The translations under genes and the position numbers were made by a program. 7,267 nucleotides of DNA, taken from NCBI GenBank assembly GCA_005888675.1, contig VBBA01000063.1:1-7267 (forward strand), in the 5' to 3' direction. The notes under the pieces were generated by a model that was not told the DNA's origin, searched no databases, and saw nothing but the letters and a program-made list of their open reading frames with translations. Source of the stretch: Candidatus Bathyarchaeota archaeon. GTDB taxonomy: Archaea > Thermoproteota > Bathyarchaeia > 40CM-2-53-6. This document shows, one piece after another, positions 1-6,156 of this stretch; the first letter of the stretch is position 1; every line of letters begins with the position of its first letter.

Positions 1-1
1 G

Positions 2-424
2 AACGATCTGATTTTGGGCGGCCTCAAGCTTGGGGGAATTCTCGTTGAGGCGAGGTTGGTAGGAAGAAGAATCGATTTCGCGGTCGTAGGAGTTGGCATC
101 AACCTTAACATCGTGCCTTCCCTGCTACCGCCGGGTGCGACTTCTACCTTTAAGGTCACAAAGCGTGTTCTTGACCAAGACGCCATGATGGAAGCCCTTC
201 TGGAAGAACTACGGTCATCGTACCCTAAACTCCATGACAAGCAGCAAATTTTCCGAGACTGGTGGGATCACTGCGTCCACCAGCTGAAACCAGTGACCGT
301 ACTGGGTCCTGAGGGCCCAATCTCAGGCGTTTCGACTGGGATAGGCCCTAGCGGCGAACTACTTGTAACGACCCCCAAAGGCGATACCCGGGAGATAGCC
401 GAAGGGACAATTCTCTCCCCTTGA
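2..424 (+). CDS. birA: Biotin-protein ligase (BirA/BPL), C-terminal part, cut by left window edge
   Basis: Biotin-[acetyl-CoA-carboxylase] ligase, which activates biotin as biotinyl-AMP and attaches it to the carrier-protein lysine. The frame is open to the left edge and 140 residues are visible. It begins at the N-D of the family's W-P-N-D motif, followed by the K-x-G-G-I-L-V-E stretch that holds the biotin/AMP-binding lysine. A G-V-G-I-N-L-N strand (about residues 29-35) matches the conserved G-I-G-I-N-x-N motif. The last ~50 residues form the small SH3-like C-terminal domain, ending in a typical G-x-x-R-E-I-x-x-G-T-I. A TTG at position 14 is internal, because homology continues upstream of it. 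Whether an N-terminal DNA-binding domain exists cannot be seen. The substrate, a biotin carrier protein, is encoded three genes downstream on the same strand, so the ligase is probably dedicated to this carboxylase. Confidence 0.9.
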   Translation, partial: NDLILGGLKLGGILVEARLVGRRIDFAVVGVGINLNIVPSLLPPGATSTFKVTKRVLDQDAMMEALLEELRSSYPKLHDKQQIFRDWWDHCVHQLKPVTVLGPEGPISGVSTGIGPSGELLVTTPKGDTREIAEGTILSP

Positions 425-444
425 AATGTTGATTTCGGCTCTAG

Positions 445-452
445 TTTTATAC
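445..452 (+). promoter_or_regulatory. Possible archaeal TATA box before the carboxyltransferase gene
   Basis: The 60-base gap after the biotin ligase contains TTTTATAC, centred about 36 bases before the ATG at 485. An archaeal TATA box centred about 26 bases before the transcript start would put that start near 475, giving a leader of roughly 10 bases. No clear purine-rich BRE precedes it. It could provide a second promoter for the three carboxylase subunits, but this is inferred from one short motif. Confidence 0.3.
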
Positions 453-484
453 GGACGGGGAATCCACCAATCCCGGCGGCTTCA

Positions 485-2032
485 ATGAGCATGAAAGAAC
501 GGATGGAAGAACTTGAAGAGGCACGCGCAAGGGCGAACTTGGGAGGCGGAGCGGTGAAGAATTCAGAACAGCATTCTAGGGGCAAGATGACCGCACGTGA
601 GAGGATCGAAGCACTAGTAGACCTCGATAGTTTCGTCGAAATAGACAGGTACGCGCTCCATCAGACTCGCGATTTTGGTATGATGGATAAACGAATTTTG
701 GGCGATGGGGTTGTCACAGGATACGGGAAAATAAACGGTCGCCAAGTTTACGTGTTCTCCCATGACTTCACTGTGTTCGGCGGAAGCCTCGGTGAAATGT
801 TTGCTAAGAAAGTCACGAAGATCATGGACATGGCATTGAAGACCGGTTGTCCCATTATAGGTCTAAACGATTCGGGAGGCGCTCGAATACAGGAAGGCGT
901 AGTCAGCCTCGGGGGCTATGCAGAGATATTCTTCCGCAACGTTTTGGCTTCCGGCGTTATTCCTCAGATCAGCGCAATCATGGGACCATGTGCAGGAGGC
1001 GCCGTATACTCTCCTGCAATGACCGACTTCACTTTGATGGTCGAAGGGACGAGCTACATGTTCATTACTGGTCCTGACGTTATCAAAACGGTTCTCAATC
1101 AAGATGTGACGTTTGAGGAACTCGGCGGGGCAAAGTTGCACAATTCGAGAAGTGGCGTCGCCCACTTCTACGCAAGAGACGAGAAGGAATGCATTGCACA
1201 GATCCGTGCCTTGCTGAGCTATTTTCCCCAGAACAATCAGGACGACCCCCCCAGGCTAAGCCCTCGTAAGCCAAAAGGAGAGGCTAGCGAGCTAGATGGA
1301 CTCCTGCCAAATGATTCTGATCGGCCATACGATATGCATGAGATCATTACTCGGATTGTGGACGGCGGCGAAATGCTGGAAGTGCAACCGCTATATGCAC
1401 GAAACATCATCGTCGGTTTTGCAAGGCTCAACGGTTACTCAATCGGAATTGTGGCCAATCAACCAAAATACCAGGCGGGAGCTTTGGACATAGACTCTTC
1501 GACCAAAGCCGGAAGATTCGTCAGGTTCTGTGACGCTTTCAATATTCCAATACTCACGCTCGTAGACGTTCCCGGATACATGCCTGGAATTGACCAAGAA
1601 CACGGCGGAATCATCCGACATGGATCAAAACTACTCTTCGCCTATTGCGAAGCCACAGTTCCGAAACTCACTGTGATCATCCGCAAAGCATATGGCGGGG
1701 CCTATGATGTTTTGGGCAGTAAGCACATCAGAGCAGATGCGAATCTCGCTTGGCCCTCAGCCGAGATCGCTGTAATGGGACCAGAAGGCGCCATCAATAT
1801 AATCTTCAGACAAGAAATTGCGGGCGCAAAGGACAAAGAAACAGAAAGAGCCAAGTTGGTAAAAGACTACAGGCAGAAATTCGCGAACCCATACATCGCT
1901 GCCGAGCATGGATACATTGACGACGTAATCAAACCGAGCGAAACTCGTGAAGTCCTTATCAGATACTTGGATCTTTTGAGGACGAAGAGAGAGGCGAGGC
2001 CTCCAAGAAAACATGGGAACATTCCCTTGTAA
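485..2032 (+). CDS. pccB: Acetyl-/propionyl-CoA carboxylase, carboxyltransferase (beta) subunit
   Basis: Biotin-dependent carboxyltransferase of the PccB/MmdA family (515 aa, normal length). It moves the carboxyl group from carboxybiotin on the carrier protein to acetyl-CoA or propionyl-CoA, giving malonyl-CoA or methylmalonyl-CoA. Two crotonase-like halves are visible. The N half carries S-G-G-A-R at residues 130-134 and M-G-P-C-A-G-G-A-V-Y at 166-175. The C half carries Y-G-G-A-Y-D at 403-408, and the protein ends with the family signature P-R-K-H-G-N-I-P-L. Asp408 aligns with the residue reported to favour propionyl-CoA in Streptomyces PccB, but archaeal bifunctional enzymes also use acetyl-CoA. 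The ATG at 485 was chosen because M-x-M-K-x-x-x-E-E-L-E begins like the family; an ATG two codons later is possible. Only a weak GGCGG precedes it. The gene is intact and is followed after 15 bases by the biotin carboxylase. Confidence 0.95.
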   Translation: MSMKERMEELEEARARANLGGGAVKNSEQHSRGKMTARERIEALVDLDSFVEIDRYALHQTRDFGMMDKRILGDGVVTGYGKINGRQVYVFSHDFTVFGGSLGEMFAKKVTKIMDMALKTGCPIIGLNDSGGARIQEGVVSLGGYAEIFFRNVLASGVIPQISAIMGPCAGGAVYSPAMTDFTLMVEGTSYMFITGPDVIKTVLNQDVTFEELGGAKLHNSRSGVAHFYARDEKECIAQIRALLSYFPQNNQDDPPRLSPRKPKGEASELDGLLPNDSDRPYDMHEIITRIVDGGEMLEVQPLYARNIIVGFARLNGYSIGIVANQPKYQAGALDIDSSTKAGRFVRFCDAFNIPILTLVDVPGYMPGIDQEHGGIIRHGSKLLFAYCEATVPKLTVIIRKAYGGAYDVLGSKHIRADANLAWPSAEIAVMGPEGAINIIFRQEIAGAKDKETERAKLVKDYRQKFANPYIAAEHGYIDDVIKPSETREVLIRYLDLLRTKREARPPRKHGNIPL

Positions 2033-2036
2033 AGTC

Positions 2037-2042
2037 AGGGAG
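2037..2042 (+). promoter_or_regulatory. Ribosome binding site of the biotin carboxylase gene
   Basis: AGGGAG lies in the 15-base gap after the carboxyltransferase stop codon, five bases before the GTG at 2048. It supports that GTG as the start, as does the protein beginning M-F-R-K-I-L-I-A-N-R-G-E, the usual N terminus of biotin carboxylases. Confidence 0.55.
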
Positions 2043-2047
2043 TCCCC

Positions 2048-3568
2048 GTGTTTAGGAAAATACTGATTGCAAACAGGGGTGAGATAGCACTCCGGATCAT
2101 GCGGACATGTCGGAGACTGGGTGTCAATACAGTGGCAATTTACTCGGAGCCGGACGTGACCTCAAAACACGTCTTCTATGCCGATGAGGCCTATTCCATT
2201 GGCCCAGGGGAACCCTCTCAGAGTTACCTAAACATCCCTAAAATCGTTGAAGTTGGCAGGAAATCGGGTGCAGAGGGTGTTCATCCAGGATATGGCTTTC
2301 TCGCAGAAAGCCCTTCTCTGGCTGCTGCGGTCGAGGATGCAGGGATGGTTTTCGTTGGACCCCGGGCCAAAGTACTGAGCAGAATTGCAAGCAAACTCGA
2401 GGCCAAGAAGAGAGTATCTGAAAACGGTGTTCCGACAATACCGGGCTCGACCAAGGAGCTAGAAAGCGTCGAGCAGGCCGAGCAAGAAGCCAAGCGTATC
2501 GGATATCCTGTATTGATCAAGGCGGCCTACGGTGGGGGAGGCAGGGGAATGCGGGTGATCCAGAAGCCAGCAGAACTGAGGCGGATGATAGAGATTGCGA
2601 GCACCGAAGCGAAAAGTGGATTTGGCCGTTCGGGTCTCTATATTGAGAAGTATCTCGATTCTCCACGTCATATCGAAGTTCAGGTACTCTGCGGCTCACG
2701 CGGGAAGAACCTGCATCTGGGCGAGCGAGAGTGCTCTATGCAGAGAAGATACCAGAAGATCTTGGAAGAGACACCATCGCCAGTCGTGACGCCAGACGAG
2801 AGGAGGCGCCTGTGCAGGCTTGCACTGAAAGCCGCTTCCACATTCGGGTATGAAAACGCTGGAACCGTCGAATTCGTACGTTCGAAGGCCGGTGAATACT
2901 ACTATATGGAACTCAACAAGAGGATCCAGGTTGAGCACCTGATCACAGAACTCGTAACACGGGTCGACATTGTAGAACAGCAGCTTCGAATTTCGAGCGG
3001 CGAAGGCCTTGGGCTGAGCCAAGACGAGATAGTCCCGGCCGGTTGGGCGATCAACTGCAGAATAAACGCCGAAGACCCCGAGATGGGTTTCGCTCCATCT
3101 CCAGGCCGCGTGACCAAGTACCTGGCTCCGACTCCACAATGGGTAAGAGTGGATACTGCGTTGTACGATGGTTGCAACGTTCCCGAGTTCTATGATTCAT
3201 TGATCGCGAAACTTGCCACTTACGGATCAGACAGAATGCGAGCCATCGAATGGATGCGGTTCGCCCTAGAAGAGATGATCGTCGAAGGCGTCAAGACAAC
3301 CATACCTGTACACAAGACGATAATGTACCATCCAAGCTTTGTGAAAGGAGAATATCACACTCAATTCTTGGAAAAGATTCTCTCAAGTTGGAAGCCAACC
3401 TCAGAGGTTTCTTTAGAAGAAATCGCCGCAGCTTACTTGACCGCCGCTAGTGCCCTTTCACAGAAGCTAGTTGAACAAACCGGGCGGACGGGAACGACCG
3501 GTTGGAAGGGGTCGTTGAAGTCAACAGAGAGCATTTCCAAAGGGCCTCTGTACATCGAGGGACTGTAG
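2048..3568 (+). CDS. accC: Biotin carboxylase subunit of acetyl-/propionyl-CoA carboxylase
   Basis: ATP-grasp biotin carboxylase (506 aa), which carboxylates the carrier's biotin from bicarbonate and ATP. Domains run in order: N-terminal domain (I-A-N-R-G-E at 7-12, H-P-G-Y-G-F at 79-84), ATP-grasp, and C-terminal domain. Residues matching the E. coli enzyme are Lys116, Lys158, the glycine loop G-G-G-G-R-G at 162-167, Glu275, Glu288, Asn290, Arg292, Gln294, Val295, Glu296 and Arg338. Oddities: the usual M-N-T-R-I-Q-V-E-H-P reads L-N-K-R-I-Q-V-E-H-L (Lys291, Leu298), and the His of Q-R-R-H-Q-K is Tyr235. The core ends near residue 450. A further ~55-residue Ser/Thr/Gly-rich tail has no biotinyl domain, because the carrier is a separate gene. 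Start is GTG with a good upstream AGGGAG. Length fits the ~500-residue archaeal form rather than the ~450-residue E. coli form. Confidence 0.95.
   Translation: MFRKILIANRGEIALRIMRTCRRLGVNTVAIYSEPDVTSKHVFYADEAYSIGPGEPSQSYLNIPKIVEVGRKSGAEGVHPGYGFLAESPSLAAAVEDAGMVFVGPRAKVLSRIASKLEAKKRVSENGVPTIPGSTKELESVEQAEQEAKRIGYPVLIKAAYGGGGRGMRVIQKPAELRRMIEIASTEAKSGFGRSGLYIEKYLDSPRHIEVQVLCGSRGKNLHLGERECSMQRRYQKILEETPSPVVTPDERRRLCRLALKAASTFGYENAGTVEFVRSKAGEYYYMELNKRIQVEHLITELVTRVDIVEQQLRISSGEGLGLSQDEIVPAGWAINCRINAEDPEMGFAPSPGRVTKYLAPTPQWVRVDTALYDGCNVPEFYDSLIAKLATYGSDRMRAIEWMRFALEEMIVEGVKTTIPVHKTIMYHPSFVKGEYHTQFLEKILSSWKPTSEVSLEEIAAAYLTAASALSQKLVEQTGRTGTTGWKGSLKSTESISKGPLYIEGL
3557..3562 (+). promoter_or_regulatory. 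Ribosome binding site of the biotin carrier gene
   Basis: GAGGGA lies inside the last codons of the biotin carboxylase gene, eight bases before the ATG at 3571. It favours that ATG over an in-frame TTG at 3502, which lies within the carboxylase gene and has no family-like N terminus. Confidence 0.5.
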
Positions 3569-3570
3569 GA

Positions 3571-4083
3571 ATGGTCGACATAGTTGTCAACGGGTCGACA
3601 TTCAACGTCGAGAAGAGGGGAAGGAGCAATGGCGAGATAGAGCTCGTAGTGAATGGAAAACCGGTAGTCGTGAATAGAGTTTCGTCATTTGCCGCCGATT
3701 CTTCGACCCAACTCCTACGAATCGGTCAGCGATTGCTTCTTTGCAAGGTAGCTGACCAATTGAGCGAGGATTCGATCGTCACATGGATTAACGACAAGCG
3801 ACTCCTCGTCGAGTTGTCGACCGGCCAAGAAGCCGACAGTCGCGAAAGAGCCTCCCTCGTCAATACTGGTCCAATATCCGTCGAAGCACCGATGGCCGGA
3901 AGAATCGTGGACGTGAGGGTTTCTCTTGGCAAGGAGGTTCAAGAGGGTCAATCCTTGATCATCTTGGAGGCAATGAAAATGGAGAATGAGATCGCGGCGC
4001 CGAGGAATGGACGGGTTCAAGAGGTCTATGTCCATGTAGGCTCGGTCGTCAAGACCGGCGACAAACTCCTCGTATTAGACTAG
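3571..4083 (+). CDS. Biotin carboxyl carrier protein of acetyl-/propionyl-CoA carboxylase
   Basis: Small carrier (170 aa) whose biotin shuttles the carboxyl group between the carboxylase and carboxyltransferase active sites. The C-terminal biotinyl/lipoyl domain (about 101-170) starts with V-E-A-P-M-A-G and carries E-A-M-K-M-E-N; Lys136 (codon 3976-3978) is the biotin acceptor. It lies 34 residues before the end, the usual spacing. The first ~90 residues are a variable beta-rich segment (M-V-D-I-V-V-N-G and V-V-N-G-K-P repeats of similar strand-turn pattern), probably for docking on the other subunits. It replaces the Pro/Ala linker of bacterial AccB. The ATG lies two bases after the biotin carboxylase stop, so translation is probably coupled. 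It is the last gene of the cluster. Confidence 0.93.
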   Translation: MVDIVVNGSTFNVEKRGRSNGEIELVVNGKPVVVNRVSSFAADSSTQLLRIGQRLLLCKVADQLSEDSIVTWINDKRLLVELSTGQEADSRERASLVNTGPISVEAPMAGRIVDVRVSLGKEVQEGQSLIILEAMKMENEIAAPRNGRVQEVYVHVGSVVKTGDKLLVLD

Positions 4084-4123
4084 CTTTGCTTAGTGACTAG
4101 TTGCACTCCCTGTGGACGGTGAC

Positions 4124-4128
4124 TTTTT
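4124..4128 (+). terminator. Possible T-tract terminator of the carboxylase cluster
   Basis: A TTTTT run lies about 40 bases after the carrier-protein stop, in the 50-base gap between two convergent genes. Archaeal RNA polymerase can stop on short T-tracts without a hairpin, and I see no convincing stem before this one. The run is short, so this is only a candidate. Confidence 0.22.
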
Positions 4129-4133
4129 CGAAG

Positions 4134-6074
4134 CTAGCTTTCCTGAAGCAGAGGCAGGAGTCTTGTGTAATAGTCGAGGCACTCGGGGTTTACGAGCGCT
4201 TCCTTGTTTGTGACCGGTTTGTTGTTCACGATATTCGTAACGGCTGTCTCTACCTTTTTCATGTTGAACGTGTAGGGAATGTCGGGTACCTGAAGGATCA
4301 TATCCGGGACATGCTTTGGTGATGCCTCCCTCCGTAATGCCGCTCGAATCTTCTCCTCCAACTCCCCGGAGAAACGCTCCTTGGGAGCGAGTTTAACGAA
4401 GAGGATAATCCGCTGGTCGCCTTTCCAGTTCTGGCCTACCGCAAGACTGTCCTCTACTTCGGATAGCTTGTCGATCACATTATAGATCTCGGAGGTGCCG
4501 ACCCTGACTCCCGAAGCCTTGATCACCGCGTCGGACCGTCCGTAAAAAGTAATACCCCCGGTGTCGCTGTGCATCATTACATAGTCTCCGTGTCTCCACA
4601 CATTCTTCCCTTTAGATCGGAAGTACTCGAAATAGGCGCCGAGGTACTTCCTGTTGCCGGGGTCATCCCAAAAGTACAGGGGCATCGAGGGTGCTGGTGC
4701 CTCGCAGACCAGTTCTCCCATCATGTCGACAATGGGTCTTCCATTCTCGTCGTAAACATTGATCTTCATCCCAAGCCCTGGCGCCTGTAGCTCTCCGGCA
4801 TAAACGGGAAGGATGGGAATTCCGCCCGCAAAGCAGCCGTTGATGTCAGTTCCGCCGGAGATAGAGTTGAGGTGCAAATCCTCCTTCACCTCATCGTAAA
4901 CCCACTCGAAACCCTCCGCCGAGAGAGGAGAGGCCGTCTGTGACATCTCCCTAAGAGACGAGAGGTCGTAATTCTTGCCGGGTTTGGCTCCGATGCTTCT
5001 GAGATGGTTGAGGTAGCTGGCGCTGCAGCCGAAGAAGGTCGCTTTCTCTTCTTGGACCAGCCTCCACATGCTACCCCAGTCTGGATAGTTCGGATTTCCA
5101 TCGTACAAGATGAGGGTAGATCCGACTGCGAGACAACTCATCAACCAGTTCCACATCATCCAACTGGGCGAGGTGATGTACATGACACGATCAGTTCTCT
5201 TCAGGTCGGCGTGTAGCAACACTTCCTTCAGCTGGTTAACCAATAATCCAGCCGCACCTTGAACTATGCACTTCGGCTTACCTGTCGTGCCAGAGGTGAA
5301 CATGATATACACTGGATGATCGGCCGGCAAAGCGTGAAGGTCTCCGAAAGCGACAGAGCCTGGGACGCTCTTCCAGTCTGGCTTGTCAACGCGGGAATCG
5401 ATCACCACCCTCTTGAGTGAGGGCAGTCCTCGGACAATCCTCTCGATGCTGGGTAGCATGTTGAAGCCCCTTCCCCCGTAGACATACTCGTCAGCGGTGA
5501 ACAGGACACGGGGCTGGATCTGGCCCAATCGGTCTATGACTGCGGTGGGGCCCAGTTCCGCACCACAACAAGCCCAGACCGCCCCCATGCTCGTCGTGCC
5601 CAACATTGCGATGGCGGCTTCCGTAATATTCGGTAGGTAACCGGCAACCCGGTCTCCAGGGAGGACCCCGATTTCTCGCAACCAGTCTGCAACGCGTCCG
5701 GCTTCTCTGCGAAGCTCGGAATATGTCATTCGTGATGAGGGTCCGTTCTCGTCTCTTGAGATGAAGGCGACTCCGTCATTGTACCTGAGCAGGTTCTCTG
5801 CAAAATTCAATCGAGCCTCCTGAAACCATTTGGCACCGGGGAACATGGTCAGGTCGTCTACGACTTTCTCATACTTTCGAGATGACCGTATACCAGAGTA
5901 TTGCCACACTGCAGACCAGAAATCCGGGATCTTCGCAACCGACCACCTGTACAGTTCTGGATACGATCGGATCCGTAGATTGTATGATTCGTTGACCATG
6001 TGCATGAACTGAGTGATATTGGCCTCTTTCACCCGCTTCTCGCTTGGTGTCCAGAGCTGCTTTCGTCCCTTCAC
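4134..6074 (-). CDS. Acetoacetyl-CoA synthetase-family acid:CoA ligase
   Basis: Adenylate-forming acid:CoA ligase, closest by recall to acetoacetyl-CoA synthetase (acetoacetate + ATP + CoA to acetoacetyl-CoA + AMP + PPi). It has 646 aa, the family's length. Numbered from the GTG at 6074: N-terminal L-W-T-P near residue 7, R-L-N-F-A-E-N-L-L near 88-96, P-loop T-S-G-T-T-G-K-P-K near 260-268, W-M-M-W-N-W near 305-310, S-G-G-T-D at 406-410, H-G-D-Y near 495-498, and catalytic Lys606. The GTG has AAGGGGTG six bases upstream, and its product begins five residues before the L-W-x-P motif, as in known members. A TTG at 6092 would add six residues. Several family-conserved positions differ: S-P-D-F-G reads G-A-E-L-G, the hinge reads V-I-K-A-S-G, and the residue before Lys606 is Met instead of Gly. 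Another 3-oxo or short-chain acid is therefore possible as substrate. It converges with the carboxylase cluster. Confidence 0.88.
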   Translation of the reverse strand: MKGRKQLWTPSEKRVKEANITQFMHMVNESYNLRIRSYPELYRWSVAKIPDFWSAVWQYSGIRSSRKYEKVVDDLTMFPGAKWFQEARLNFAENLLRYNDGVAFISRDENGPSSRMTYSELRREAGRVADWLREIGVLPGDRVAGYLPNITEAAIAMLGTTSMGAVWACCGAELGPTAVIDRLGQIQPRVLFTADEYVYGGRGFNMLPSIERIVRGLPSLKRVVIDSRVDKPDWKSVPGSVAFGDLHALPADHPVYIMFTSGTTGKPKCIVQGAAGLLVNQLKEVLLHADLKRTDRVMYITSPSWMMWNWLMSCLAVGSTLILYDGNPNYPDWGSMWRLVQEEKATFFGCSASYLNHLRSIGAKPGKNYDLSSLREMSQTASPLSAEGFEWVYDEVKEDLHLNSISGGTDINGCFAGGIPILPVYAGELQAPGLGMKINVYDENGRPIVDMMGELVCEAPAPSMPLYFWDDPGNRKYLGAYFEYFRSKGKNVWRHGDYVMMHSDTGGITFYGRSDAVIKASGVRVGTSEIYNVIDKLSEVEDSLAVGQNWKGDQRIILFVKLAPKERFSGELEEKIRAALRREASPKHVPDMILQVPDIPYTFNMKKVETAVTNIVNNKPVTNKEALVNPECLDYYTRLLPLLQES

Positions 6075-6080
6075 TTTCCA

Positions 6081-6088
6081 CACCCCTT
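6081..6088 (-). promoter_or_regulatory. Ribosome binding site that sets the synthetase start
   Basis: Read on the minus strand, AAGGGGTG ends six bases before the GTG at 6074. It lies inside the reading frame that would start at the TTG at 6092, so it argues for the shorter protein. A weak TATA-like TTAGATTAT (6120-6112, minus) would place a transcript start near 6089, downstream of the TTG, which is consistent but unproven. Confidence 0.45.
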
Positions 6089-6092
6089 GCAA

Positions 6093-6156
6093 CGTATGCA
6101 GTACTGGATTGATAATCTAACTGGGTCTAGGAGCTTGTTGGAGAGCTTATAGCCCT
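6093..6156. promoter_or_regulatory. Divergent intergenic region with TATA-like elements
   Basis: This short gap must hold the promoters of the minus-strand synthetase and the plus-strand hydrolase. Two AT-rich cores stand out: TTAGATTAT on the minus strand (6120-6112), and CTTATAG on the plus strand (6146-6152). No palindromic operator is evident. If CTTATAG is the hydrolase TATA box, the transcript would start near 6175, which would exclude a start codon at 6157. Confidence 0.35.

Noticed and set aside
2696..3139. 147-codon open frame on the minus strand opposite the biotin carboxylase gene
   Set aside because: It lies wholly opposite a strongly conserved enzyme gene, has no recognisable motif, and no promoter or ribosome site of its own.
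3502..3570. Longer N terminus for the biotin carrier, starting at TTG 3502 inside the biotin carboxylase gene
   Set aside because: The extra 23 residues are not family-like and overlap a clearly coding frame; the ATG at 3571 has a better ribosome binding site and fits the two-base gap.
4079..4100. Repeated GACTAG six-mers around the carrier-protein stop codon
   Set aside because: Two six-base copies 16 bases apart are too short to be a meaningful repeat or attachment site.
4131..4140. Perfect 10-base palindrome AAGCTAGCTT spanning the synthetase stop codon
   Set aside because: With no loop and no second copy nearby, a 10-base palindrome is expected by chance in several kilobases; no operator or terminator role can be supported.
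4101..4322. 73-codon plus-strand frame overlapping the 3' end of the synthetase gene
   Set aside because: It is antisense to the conserved C-terminal domain, and its sequence reflects the complement of that coding region.
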